Shown here: in pieces, positions 24,009 to 34,840 of the stretch | How positions within the stretch are numbered: position 1 is the stretch's first letter | Layout of the letters: every line of letters starts with the position of its first letter | Notes under the pieces: model-generated | Told to the model about the DNA's origin: nothing | Database searches by the model: none | The model's input: only the letters and a program-made list of their open reading frames with translations | NCBI GenBank assembly: GCA_032629725.1 | Contig: JAFEVB010000029.1 | Span: 62,001-126,000, forward strand | Direction: 5' to 3' | DNA: 64,000 nucleotides | DNA from: Gremmenia infestans | Lineage: Eukaryota > Ascomycota > Leotiomycetes > Helotiales > Hamatocanthoscyphaceae | Translations under genes and position numbers: made by a program

Positions 24009-24977
24009 TTGTCTCAGAGTAGCAGAAAGGGAAATGAAGAGAGTCAAATGAAGAGAGTGATTGTGAAAATGTTTCGAGATTCGACTCAGACGCAACGACA
24101 AATAGAGCAGTGGAGTTTGTCTGATGCAGCACCGACTTCCAAACTTCCTTGTCAGAATCATCAAACCTCTGCCAGTCCTTCCAATCATCCGAGACTTGCT
24201 CAGACTCAAACTCACACAAGCACACACTTCCTCAATGCCCTCATCTATTTCATCGCCGCAATCGTCCCGCTGCTCATGGAATCACCGACTCCCAGCTCCC
24301 AAGTTTCTGAGATCGTCACCCTAACACCTCGCCAAAAAGTCTTCCCCCTAGTCGTCGAGCCCCAAAAACACCTCGCCTCCCCGCTCAAAAGTTGCATCAG
24401 ATTCGTAGGCCACAATATCGGCAGGAATTCCCTGGGTATGGACTGGTCGCCACTACATTCTTCGTATGTCAGCCGTGCGAGGCAGCCTTGGGCAAATAGC
24501 AGTATCAATGCCCATCGAACGATGCGCCCCGCACCAGAAACGTTCCAAACCAGGTACTATTTAGAGCAGAAGGAGCTCGCTCGACCCTGGGTCGGACCAG
24601 TGCCAGACTGGGCAATCCATCACGATTCCCCGCCCACGCACCCGCGATTCCAACGCGGCGTCCTAGCAACGCGGGTGTACCTAATCACCGCCGCCACCAC
24701 AGCGGCTGAATCTTCTCGCCGATTTGCACGGCGCCTGTGGTCACTCATCCAGTTGATGGTTACTTGGGGCGTCGTGTTCCCGGCCAGAACGCTAGTAATG
24801 ACCGTGAGAAATTTGCAGTGGGACTTGATGACTGCGGCAATCGTGGCTCTCTGGATTGCGCGATGGTTGCCGGGGCCGGAGGGTGAGGCGCCTAGGGAAG
24901 TAGTGAAGCCAGACGAGCCGGTGTATATACTGAAGGTTCCCCGTGGTGGGCGGTTCAGTAAGTTGGTCCAATTATGA
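24009..24977 (+). CDS. Hypothetical protein, possibly membrane-associated
   Basis: An intronless ORF of 322 codons in a region with no competing gene. I recognise no family. A hydrophobic stretch near residues 75-89 (FLNALIYFIAAIVPLL) lies just before Met90 (24276), and a second occurs near residues 270-300 (LMTWGVVFPARTLVM-like and DLMTAAIVALWIARWL). The rest is Pro/Ser/Arg-rich. If real, the start may be Met1 or Met90; the first 90 residues look less protein-like than the remainder. The C-terminal 100 residues have the most regular composition. It could be a lineage-specific gene or a chance ORF. Confidence 0.4.
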   Translation: MSQSSRKGNEESQMKRVIVKMFRDSTQTQRQIEQWSLSDAAPTSKLPCQNHQTSASPSNHPRLAQTQTHTSTHFLNALIYFIAAIVPLLMESPTPSSQVSEIVTLTPRQKVFPLVVEPQKHLASPLKSCIRFVGHNIGRNSLGMDWSPLHSSYVSRARQPWANSSINAHRTMRPAPETFQTRYYLEQKELARPWVGPVPDWAIHHDSPPTHPRFQRGVLATRVYLITAATTAAESSRRFARRLWSLIQLMVTWGVVFPARTLVMTVRNLQWDLMTAAIVALWIARWLPGPEGEAPREVVKPDEPVYILKVPRGGRFSKLVQL

Positions 24978-25423
24978 GTCCTTGCTGTAATTGTTAATGA
25001 ACCTCAGCGACCGGGCCAGTCTTTCAACTAGGGAAGTGAGAATCCAGGTTGCAATAGCACCATGTTTGTCAGCCGCTATTTGAAAATTCCGTGCTTTCTG
25101 TTTCTTGAGTAGAAGGGAGGGAGACCTGAGTGTCATGATTGAATTAATGACAGTGATGACTAAGAAAATCAAGGGAACCAACTGGTATGGCAATTTGAAG
25201 AATGACATGTACTCGAGTCAAGGCATTTATAAGTCTTCATGTAAGAGCTAGGACTTGGGGATGATGGAGGACACTGAGAGACAAGGTTGAAATTGTAAAC
25301 TTGTATAGTATGACCTTGCCTAAAGGAACAACTTTGATCTGGTAGAATCATTGGATTCTGTTACAATATGTACGGGCAGGAAGTATGCATTTCCCAGAGT
25401 ATACCAATCTCCTAAGAGTGCCT
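24978..25423. other. Intergenic, convergent 3' regions
   Basis: This lies between the doubtful ORF and the stop codon of the six-exon minus-strand gene. No gene or repeat is seen. Confidence 0.45.
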
Positions 25424-26551
25424 CTAGATCAGAGATTGCTGCTCTGGAGGATTCAAGAACTCTTCGAGATCCCTAATATTAGACTTTGTGTGATCGGTAT
25501 CTGGAGTTGGACGAGCGATGCGTGTCGGCAATGCGGGTTGACGAAGCATGTCGTTCTCGGCGAGGGCATGCATTTCGATACCTGACATCGTCTTCCATCC
25601 TGGTTCATACAACACTGCCGTATCCCAGGGTGCTTGAGCTTCTAAGGCGACAATCAGCCGTGCGATTATAAGGTAGTAATAGAAGGACTTACGGATCGTA
25701 TCGGCAGAAGAAGTAAAAGCTTTGATTGGGCAGTCAAGCAGATCAGAAGGAGCTTTAAACTCTCCAGTCTCCATAGAGATGGGGTATGCAACTTCGGGTT
25801 CAATTCCCTCCTTTTGATATCAGAATCTGTAGGTCGCAAGAGAATATTTACTAACCGACAAAAGATCATCAAGATCGGTGGTGTGCTGGGTCGGAGACTG
25901 CTGGTTATGAGCACTAGCTTTCCAGACGTCGAGACGCTGGATTTTCCTGCTCTTTATCTATCAAGCGCGTTAGCAAAGGAAATCGGTCGTTATACATAGA
26001 ATCTTACAACCGTATCATCCGTGGGTGTATTCAAGTCATCATCAAAAGAACACTCGCTTTCACTATCACAGTCATCTCTATCCTCCTCGTATATGCCATT
26101 CAATTCCTCCTCCCGGATAACGCTCTGGAGAGCCTTGTGGAATAATGGGCTGACGTATTGGACCTCGCCCCTTAGGCATTTGACTTTGAAAACGTAGTTC
26201 GGAATGAGCCACTGTAGCTCAGCCTGCTAGAATGGAGGCTATTAGCAGGGTTCTAAATACGTAGCTACGTTTCGGCCATAGTCTCCTAAGGGACTAGGGA
26301 TAGAGGGAGTACCAACCATTGAGTTCTTGGCTAGAGCGCCTTGAAAACGTGTACCGACGTCAGCGACTCCCTCGGGGAAGAAGTACCATCTAGAGAGTTA
26401 GCAAGAGTTCCGTGAGTGATAGTGGGGCCTGAGATTGGACATACTCGGTCATGAAGATCAAGTCTTTGAATTGAGCGAAATAGGCGCCGTCGGGGAAGGA
26501 CGAAGTGGCCAGACTGCCTGTCCGTAGGCTAACGGTAGTAGCCACTGACAT
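25424..26551 (-). CDS. Unrecognised six-exon gene with an acidic central tract
   Basis: Manual splicing gives six exons (26551-26445, 26389-26317, 26226-26008, 25957-25856, 25810-25693, 25641-25424) and an 837-base frame of 278 residues. All five introns are 40-90 bases with GT...AG ends and CTAAT/CTGAT-type branch points, and every junction keeps frame. The third acceptor may use either of two AGs three bases apart, adding or omitting one Gln. Visible features are an N-terminal Trp/Phe-rich segment (MTEWYFFPEGVADVGTRFQG), an acidic run at about residues 99-127 (EEDRDDCDSESECSFDDD), and a Pro-rich C-terminus. I recognise no family. Five consistent splices make chance unlikely. Probably a soluble intracellular protein. 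Confidence 0.75.
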
Positions 26552-28341
26552 TGCTTCACACCTGTAGTCAGTGGTGATTCTCGTTCAGATTCGGTTGTGA
26601 GAATGCGAAATGATTGTGATGGTGGAGATGTCAGATGGAAAGGAATCTCGATCTTGGTGCCGGGTCGAGATTTGGTGGGAAAGGAATGGAAGGAAGGAAG
26701 GAAGGTAGGTGCGATCTCGGAGATGTTATTTACTTTCCTTCTAGCGAACGACAATAGAAATGGAAAGGCTGCGTAAATTGGCAGAAAGAAAGAAAGAAAG
26801 AAAGAAAGTCCCGAGGTCGCTTCCAACACCCACACCCACGAAAAAGATACAATAACGTACCCATTTGCCAACGAACGACCTGAAGGGCATTCATTAAGCC
26901 TCAAGTGGCCTTGAGAGTCGCAGGTCTGGTGAAGAAAGCCGTATAAGTGCAGGCAAGGATTGGAGCAGACACAGGTAGAAGACACTGGGTGCACGTACGC
27001 GATGGGAGAAGACAGGTAGACATACCTAGGTACCTTCAGGAACCATGCTAGGAGCATAGAAGACTGTAAATCCTTGATGCTCCTTGCGATTGTCATCGCG
27101 TATGTTGGTGTGCATAGAAGCATGAAAGGAGGGACGGTTTTGAAGTCTACCTGTATCGGCGGCGACAGGTAATTAAGATGGTTGGTGCGAAATGGCTTCG
27201 GAAAGGGAGAAGGGAAGGGAGTGCATCGACGTAGCGCTGGGGGGTGGGGCTAAAGATATATCCGAGCTGTAATAAGCTGCCCCTGAGTCTCGGTCAAGAG
27301 GCTCTTTACTCAATACCAGCCTCAACTTGCAAGAGTCTCTCAGATACCTCCGACAACAAACGGCACGCAACAGAACCAGCAATATCACTCACTTTAATAC
27401 TCAAATATCCAAACAAAGTTAAGCAGGCAGGATGGAATAAATTCGACAGAAGCTTTGGTAATAACCAAAACACCCCTCTACACTGCACAAGAAGATGCGA
27501 GTGGTATTGTAACAGAAACAAACATTTCTAAATTAAATTAAATCAAATCAAATCAAACAAAACATCATTATCACTCACACTCACACTCTTTCTCATCATG
27601 CATTATAACTTATAACAATACGAGAACAACCATGCACTCGATAATTTACCTACGGTAAACCAGGAAAGGGAGAGCGGGTTTCTCACATCAAAATTTACCC
27701 CTGAAGAAGCTTCTTGGGCCTAGCTTCTTTCCGATTCGAAACTGTCTCTCTCTCCATACACAAGAGATCGATCTACCTGTCCATAGAAGATGTGTTAACA
27801 TGTACGTCAAATTCGGTATGATATCGTATAGGATCGCCCTTTCGTTAGCCGGATTGATATCTCCAGAAACCCATCGTACATACTTCCTTCCCTTCCATGG
27901 ACCTAATGCTCAGAATTATTTCCCCTCCACACGCTCACGAGAAAACACAAAATTACAGTACCTTGGGCAGGCATAGCTGACACAAACACCGACCTCAAGT
28001 GACCATCTCTCATTAAACACACTCGCTCAGCTAAAGCGCCCGCCCACAAAACAGCTTCATGAATCATCACCACCACGCCACAAAATGTAGACCAAAAAAA
28101 TAACAACTGTATAATGTACAAGCAATTAGAGAAAAAAAACTCCTATACACCATACAAGGGGCTCGCTCGCTCGCTTGCAAATGCCCGCCATAGGGTATCC
28201 AACCCCTCCAAAAATGCCCCAAATTCTGGTCGTTAAAGGTCATATCATGTCCTGTCTTGCTGCCCATTCCATTATACACATTGTACAGATATGTGACGCC
28301 GCCATGTACTACGCTCCCATCAATGCATGCATGCAAATATT
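26552..28341. other. 1.8-kb intergenic stretch with simple repeats
   Basis: Promoter of the six-exon gene, then the long 3' region of the SHE3-like gene. A GGAA run (26688-26705) and an AGAA run lie in the promoter. A 221-codon minus-strand ORF (27123-26458) overlaps exon 1 of the six-exon gene in another frame and looks spurious. No gene is supported. Confidence 0.5.
26783..26808. repeat. (AGAA)n microsatellite
   Basis: About six and a half perfect AGAA units upstream of the six-exon gene. Confidence 0.9.
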
Positions 28342-29631
28342 CTAATCCTTGTCGAGATTGACGTTTTTGTCGACGTTGATGGCCCATTTTAATGTCCCCA
28401 GCGCCTCTAATGTTTCCGTGATAGCAGCCTCGTTCCGCTCCTCTTGGTCTCTTGATTTGTCCTTGATGGCTTTCAAGCCGTCTTCTTGCTCTTGCTTGTA
28501 GTCTTCGAATGCTTGCCCGATGACTTCCTTCTTCCTTTCGAGATCCACGAGCATCTCCCTTTGCTGTTCGCATAGCCCTTGAAGCGTATGTATCTTCCGG
28601 TCGTCGTTCTGTCTGACTTCCACCAAATCCTTGATCTCCTTGGAGAGTTTCGCCATTTTCCTCTCGACCTCTGCGTTTTGGTCCTTCCAGTGAGTTGTCA
28701 TGGTGTTCACCCTCCCTTCCATCAACGCGGCATATTGTTGTGCTTCCTCCACTTTCCGCTTACTCTCCTCCTCCGTCTTATCCATCGCGTCTCGCCAGGA
28801 CCGTTCACTTTCAACCGCCCCATCAGCCCTCTGCTTCTCGATATTGACCTGTGCTTTCAGATCCGCCAGCTGTCGCTCTTTTCGTTTCAGCAACGTCTTG
28901 TTGATAGCAGCGTCGTGCAGCTCAGACTCGTATCTCGAGGCCAGTGAGAGTTTCGATTCCTCCGCCATCTTGACCGACTGCCTCGATTCCTCGGCGCGTA
29001 GCCTCTCAATATTGAGATCTCTCTTGAGCATGTCATTCTCGCCCATCAACCGTTCGATAACCCTTCCAGTTTTCCCCTCCCTTGCCTTGCCGACAGCAGA
29101 ACTCCATTGCGGTGTCCCTGGCCCATATTCTGGAGAAGTCGTATCGTTGTCAATGTTGCTTGCTGGGTTATCATCTGCCGGATGTAAGCTATTACTAGAG
29201 TATGACCTAGTCAAGCCGAGTTCGGAAGAAATCGTCCGCGTTAAGCCATTCCCGAAAGATAGCCCGTTTGGACGTGTTTGGTGCGTTTGGGGCGGATGCG
29301 ACGTAGAAGTAGAGATCTTGCCTAAGTTGGGTAATGTTTTCGTAGAATGAGGCATGGTTGTGGTGCTGGGTCGGCTTTGGGTGGTACGTTGCGCCTCGTC
29401 CGCTATGTAATCAGAATTCACGGATCGAATGGTACTTTGTTGGGGGCTCTTCCTCTCTGTGTATCTATTGTAGTCGGAGGGTGGGTTTGAGCCCATATTC
29501 AGGGTGGCTGCGGATGCTGGGGAGAGTGTTCGGACAGGCACATCGATAGGACCTTCAATGCCTCGCGCCGGAAGTCGGTTCTCGATGACTGCAACAAAGG
29601 AGTCAGCATTTTCAGAGTCTGATGAATCCAT
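28342..29631 (-). CDS. Coiled-coil protein resembling SHE3 (mRNA-transport adaptor family)
   Basis: A single-exon ORF. From the Met at 29631 (MDSSDSENADSF, purine at -3 and G at +4) it encodes 429 residues; the frame stays open upstream to a Met at 29700. Residues 1-170 are disordered and rich in Ser, Thr and Pro. A conserved-looking block, GKTGRVIERLMGENDML, starts near residue 185. A long coiled coil with regular heptads follows to about residue 410, and the tail is short and polar. The block plus coiled coil matches filamentous-fungal proteins annotated as SWI5-dependent HO expression protein 3. In yeast, She3 links the mRNA-binding She2 to myosin Myo4. Function outside yeast is less clear, and coiled-coil similarity can mislead. 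Confidence 0.7.
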   Translation of the reverse strand: MDSSDSENADSFVAVIENRLPARGIEGPIDVPVRTLSPASAATLNMGSNPPSDYNRYTERKSPQQSTIRSVNSDYIADEAQRTTQSRPSTTTMPHSTKTLPNLGKISTSTSHPPQTHQTRPNGLSFGNGLTRTISSELGLTRSYSSNSLHPADDNPASNIDNDTTSPEYGPGTPQWSSAVGKAREGKTGRVIERLMGENDMLKRDLNIERLRAEESRQSVKMAEESKLSLASRYESELHDAAINKTLLKRKERQLADLKAQVNIEKQRADGAVESERSWRDAMDKTEEESKRKVEEAQQYAALMEGRVNTMTTHWKDQNAEVERKMAKLSKEIKDLVEVRQNDDRKIHTLQGLCEQQREMLVDLERKKEVIGQAFEDYKQEQEDGLKAIKDKSRDQEERNEAAITETLEALGTLKWAINVDKNVNLDKD

Positions 29632-31073
29632 GCTGCTGAGATTTAGTTTGCACGTCGCAGTGTGAAGTCCTTTGTGCAATGAGTTATCAATAAACATCAC
29701 CGCCGGGAACAGTATGCCCGACTAGGTAGAGAAGGCAACGCATGGACAGCAGAAAAAACAGCTTACAAGCAGAATCTCCGTCTCTATGAACCTGTATGTC
29801 CCGCTGGAAGGAAGTCACCGGCGGAAGATGTGTGCTTTCTCGAACGCTCATGCTCACTCATGTCTGAGGCAAATGCGTATCCAATATAGTGACTGTTGGT
29901 TGGCTGTCGTTTGCGCCTTTATGTCGCCAGAAGCCTATGGTCATGAACAAATTGATTGCAAGATACCCAATAATACAGCGAATTAAAGTCGAGTATGTAT
30001 TTCCCCTTTAACGGACTGGTAGATTGCGGAGTGAAAAGACTTCTGTAATAGAATAGATAGTGCGCTCGCATTGACAATTGATCAGTCGCGGGTCTGTGTT
30101 GCGCCTGTGAGCGAATGAGCTCCTAGGCAACCAGCATGGGTCAATACGCGTAGTCGTTGCCCTGCATCATCAGGATGAAGCGATGAGACTCACTAAGGGA
30201 TGGAACTTTACGAGGGAGTAGGAGTACAGTACACCACACCACACCATTCCGGGTTCCTGTAGATCAATGAATCCGAAACTATGCAACTTTTGTTTCTTGT
30301 AGCGCCAGATGAGGCCGGGTTATTGGCTGCATACTGTTTCTGCCAGCAAACCTCTGGCGAATATTAATATCAATATACTGACTGGCATGACATGACATCT
30401 AGGGCCAATAAATAAGATTCAAAAGGGGCTTCATAATTTGGGAATGAGTTTTTCTCATGTGCCTATCCGCCCTACCTAGGTTTACCTTCTCTTGCATCAT
30501 GCAGCTTTTCATTCTCACTGATATAGCCATTCAAATTCCATGCATCTCAGGACACTGCACAAGCAAGTGAGAGGCTCGCTGAGCAGCTGATATCACAGCC
30601 ACGGGTCCATTCTCGTGTCGGGCATAACCTTGGGTCAGATTCACGGTTTGGGATGCGGCTGGGAAATTAGAAGACCTTTTCAGACAATTGGGGAGTCTAA
30701 ACGCCTTGTTGCAGCGACGAAGGAAGGAAGGATCTCGGAAGACGTCACGTGCTTCACCTCCTTCAACTAAAAAGGGGTGGAACGCGCTGATCTATTGCAC
30801 TGTTTATGGCAAGCAAAAGTACTAGCAAGAAACCTCGCTTTACTATTCAACAACGACTCATCTCAAAGCAGAACCGTGAAGCCAAGTGTAGAATAACGTC
30901 TCTTATTCCATATCCCGTTTCTTCTCACCAGCCTGTGCAAGCCACAGCATATGCCCTTGTTTTAATACACCAGCCGACGAAAAATACCCGAGGTCAATGT
31001 TTCCGAGGTATACCAATAAACGCCACCAATGAATGCTCATGTACTCCCTAGATTACAAGCATTGCCGAAAATA
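29632..31073. other. 1.4-kb intergenic stretch
   Basis: Promoter of the SHE3-like gene and the 3' region of the symplekin gene. It contains a palindromic CACGTG within ACGTCACGTGCTTCACC near 30745. A plus-strand ORF of 81 codons (30806-31051) starts well but shows no recognisable sequence; it is not called. Confidence 0.45.
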
Positions 31074-33652
31074 TCATGCAGCAACGCCATTTCCCTTTTT
31101 CTCCTCTTCCTCGTCGCTTTTTGTCTTTAGTCGTTCAGCGAAGCCGGGTCGCCATTTCGTGAGATATTTCGCTGCTATGGGCTTCGCATCCTCATCTGTT
31201 TTCTGTTAGCATAGGACAAGAAATGAAGTGGAGAGCGAGGTCTTACAAGTACTCCAAATGTCCTCCACAGCATCCAAAGCAATCTCCCTGACTGGAGGCC
31301 GCATCATGACCAGATACAAAAGACTCGTTAACGCAAGGTTGACCATGGCTGGGTCTCTGCAAAGTCCCTTGACTCTCGTAAGCACATCGAGACTTAAACC
31401 GGGAATTTCGCTGAGGAATCTCGTCAGGACCTTATCTCGTGCATCGAGATATGGCACAATTCCGTCCAAGACCTTTAACACCCATTTGTCATAATGAAGA
31501 ACTGCTTCTTCCCCAAGCTTCATCTGTACTTTATCGTTGTACCACTCTTCGCATAGCCATGCAACTGCAATGTCAATGCGTTTCCGGAAATCTTCTAAGA
31601 CATAGAGATAGAGCGATTCTCGTATAGTGTTGCTGAGTGAGTATGAATCCGCTCCATTGGACTCTATTTTCACAGGTATATCTGGCTCTTCTAATCCAGC
31701 TGAGGCACGTGTCGCCAGACGGGTGATAATTGTAATCCAGGCATCTCGGTCGTAGGCGCTAGCTGCAAGTCGGTTCATTCCTGACTTTATTTTCTTCGCT
31801 GGCTCTTCTAAGGTGTGCATCACCCCGAAAACTCGAGTCACCGTTCCTTGGCCGATTTGCACAGCTTGATCTGGGGTCAAGGGAGGAGGGGGAGGGAGAG
31901 TGAAATGTTGTAGTGCTACATCTGGAACTTTTATCTTTGGTTCTTCAGGGGGTGGAGCATTGTCAAGCTTGTTTAGGATTTGCTCCGTGTCTTCCGCGTT
32001 GAAGTAGTCTGGCTCATAGTCATCATCCTCATCCTCATCCACACCTAGGGGTGCGGTCGCTGGATTTAATTCTTCTGGCTGTGCCGCTGCTAATGACTTG
32101 TATCTTTGACGAACTCCCTGTAGCATTCATCAGCAAATTTGAAAAATGATGAAGACCAGTACAAACCTCGACTGCTTGGTTTAGCGTATTTGCATCAAGC
32201 TTCTGCAGAATGGTAATGCCGATTTTGGTAACTAGATCTTGCGTCAAGACTGAAACATCGAAAGCCTTCAGTCCTTCGTCTGTAGTAACCGTAAAGAGCT
32301 CTGCGACAGTGCATGGTCCTGGCTTTAGCGGGGGTACATGAAATCTCGGTGTTGCAGACGGTACTTGAGCTGCCAGCTTCTGTCGTTTGGCAGCATCCAG
32401 ACCATCGGTTGGCTCGGGAGGCCCCCGTTTTCGGCTAGCTTCATCAAATATCTCGTTCCTCGAGCGCATCATTCGCTCAACGTATTGTTGAATACGGCCT
32501 GCAAGAGGGTTTTGCGGATCACTACACCTATCAGCATTGGACGGGTCTGGCAATACATAATCGGCATACCGCTTGTTGATATGAATGAGCAGCACTCTAG
32601 TGGTCTTTTCCATGGATTTGACCATGACACGAAGTTTGGGGGTCATGGGCGAATTGGCTTGCTTCAAGGGATTAAAGTTCAAGATAACATTCAAGATCCG
32701 ATTTGCAACATGTGGGCGGGCTCTGATTAGAATGGATAGGGTATTTAATGTAGCATCAATCAAAATTGCATCACTATACCTGTCAGTCAGTGTATAAAGG
32801 CAATGAACTTTGTACTTACCTGGTGCTCTCTTGAAAAACACCCAACATCCTGTCCAACAACCCGGATGCCTCTGCTTCGAGATTTCGAGGAGCTAGAAGA
32901 GGGTGATTTTGAGGAACCATATTCAAAGATACTTCCATAGGGTCTCCGCGCTGCAACCTCAAGTTAGTCCCAGCAATCAGTATATCGAGGGCATCCATAC
33001 CCTAGGGTCAGCATCTGGACCTGCTGTCTGCACTAGCACTACTCTTTGTGCAAACTTGATGCAGCATATCCGGACTCCAGAAGCAGCAGAGTCCCATATT
33101 CGAAATATCCTTGATTTGATAGCAAGCATTCGTTCCCATGTCGGTCCATCATATGAATTATTGATACTGTGTAAGCAGACGTGTTAGAATCAATTTGGGC
33201 ATTCCTATAGTTTTGAACCGGGCGTGGCATCCGTACAGCATCCATTGAGAGTATACACCACAACAGTATCATCGAGCTACATTGCATAGAGTAGGAGAGA
33301 ATAGGTCAACGTACATCCATCTAAATACGAGCGGGTATATGCTTGCAGCGGTCTGGACTATGCTCTTCACGACGGCAGCATCCTCCTGGGGATTCTCGAT
33401 CATAGCCTTGACAGTGTCCAATACAAGCAAACTCAGCGTCTCTTTCTGTTGCGCCGGCACTCTGGGAGCCGCAAAGGTCTCCGCTAGAAACTCGGCACCC
33501 CATCTCCTCAATTCAACTCTCGCAGACGGACCTATGATAGGAAGAATCCCTTGAATGATTGGCTGGTAGTATGTGACATCGCCCAGAACCAGCTTTCGCG
33601 CATCATCAAGTTGTCGTATTTGCTGCTCGACCGACAGTGTGGGGGCGGCCAT
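31074..33652 (-). CDS. PTA1: Symplekin/PTA1, mRNA 3'-end processing scaffold
   Basis: Six exons (33652-33315, 33166-33001, 32950-32820, 32773-32167, 32117-31247, 31195-31074) encode 744 residues, with all phases matching. The N-terminal half is an all-helical HEAT-type domain as in the symplekin/Pta1 N-terminal family, with blocks such as FRIWDSAASGVRICCIKFAQ, LNMVPQNHPLLAPRNLEAEA and NFNPLKQANSPMTPKLRVMV. Several of these run across exon junctions, which supports the model. A disordered acidic/proline-rich segment follows, then a helical C-terminal part. The protein scaffolds cleavage and polyadenylation factor in the nucleus. An in-frame Met at 33667 would add five residues. The last exon codes a basic/acidic tail (KTKSDEEEEKKGN). 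Confidence 0.93.
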
Positions 33653-34008
33653 CTTGGATATCTTCAATAGCTATAACGGAGATCTACGAGGGATTGCTGC
33701 AGCTGTGTGTGAAAGGGGGGTGGTTTATCTTGATTATCGAAGGGGTGGTCCGGAAGATGGAGGATGAGAACGGTAACTCATTCTGCGTGCGCGATGTTAA
33801 ATGTCTGGCAGAGAATAATAATGGTAGATTTAAAGTTGAGTTCGATCAGGAAGACGCGCCCGCCATCATGATCGCGAAAGGTGCAGTGCATTCAATGACT
33901 TAGGGTTCCCGCCTTTCCGTTTAAAGTTAGCCTCCATCCAGTCCCGAAAGTCGTTCGAGTTGAAGCTCTTAAGTTCTTCCATCGTTTCCAAGGGCAAGAA
34001 CATTCAAA
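33653..34008. promoter_or_regulatory. Divergent intergenic region between PTA1 and COA3
   Basis: About 356 bases separate the two start codons, which point away from each other, so both promoters lie here. I see no TATA box. Short plus-strand ORFs across it are not protein-like. Confidence 0.5.
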
Positions 34009-34363
34009 ATGGGACTGTAAGTTCCGGATTCTCCTTTTAATGTGCTGATTCTAACATTATTTAGCATACCACGATCCTCCTACTACGATGCGCATTATAA
34101 ACAGAGCGCTGCTCTGATTCGTGCAAGAAGGCCGTATTTGATCAAGAATACTCTCACCGGGCTTGGACTCTTTGCATTCACAATATCTATCTGTGAGTAT
34201 TCGTTTTATATGCAGCAATTTTCAATTCTAACAATCACTCGCAGACGCCTACACTATCAAAGCCGTCTCCCAAGATGAGTTCGAGGACGTTCAAGTACCA
34301 ACTACTCAACAATCACCCCGCGCCGGCGCCAGCACCAGTACGAGCGCACCTGCTGCGAAATAA
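34009..34363 (+). CDS. COA3: COA3, cytochrome c oxidase assembly factor
   Basis: Three exons (34009-34016, 34065-34192, 34245-34363) encode 84 residues. The first exon is only 8 nt (Met-Gly and two bases of Leu) and joins to give MGLIPRSSYYDAHYKQS, the usual start of fungal Coa3. One transmembrane helix (NTLTGLGLFAFTISIYAYTI) spans the second junction. The tail, AVSQDEFEDVQVP followed by Ala/Ser/Thr, would face the intermembrane space. Coa3 is an inner-membrane protein that binds newly made Cox1 and, with Mss51 and Cox14, couples COX1 translation to assembly. The length fits the family. Confidence 0.93.
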
Positions 34364-34840
34364 ACAAGCTATGGACCTCAGTGTCAACCTTAGGAGGTGA
34401 TGTATGTGTATTATGGGAAGCATTGGCGGGGTGTACATTTGACGGGACTATTTTGTCCGAGGTGGATTACTTCGCGTTATGGCAAATAAAGCAGGTCGCG
34501 GAATACAATAAAAGAGACGAGATCACCACTCGCAAGACCTTCCTGTCCTTCTCTTCGAGGTTTATTATAAGGGTCCCAGAATGTGTCACTCAGCATCAGC
34601 GACTCAGGGCGCGATTGGGCTTCATCAGAATATTGATGTTTGATCTGTACTCATTGGTGCCAAGTACTCTACACTATAGGTACAATTGACATAATAATCA
34701 TCGCCGAAATCTTGATGGTTTGCCTGCCTATGCAAGCGTGCGAGGCCCTTTCCATATACTCCAACCATGCCGAATATCCTTAGAAACGCCCTGCCCATAT
34801 GTCCTTCATCAATCGTATAAACTAGGTCGTAACCTGGGTA
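34364..34840. other. Intergenic, convergent 3' regions
   Basis: 3' untranslated regions of COA3 and DEP1. A short plus-strand ORF (34381-34689) is random-looking. Nothing else is seen. Confidence 0.5.

Noticed and set aside
26458..27123. 221-codon minus-strand ORF
   Set aside because: Overlaps exon 1 of the six-exon gene in another frame and crosses simple repeats.
28700..29350. 216-codon plus-strand ORF
   Set aside because: Antisense shadow of the coiled-coil SHE3-like gene; composition is that of the complement.
30806..31051. 81-codon plus-strand ORF with a basic N-terminus
   Set aside because: No recognisable sequence, no neighbour context; could be chance. Transcript evidence would be needed.
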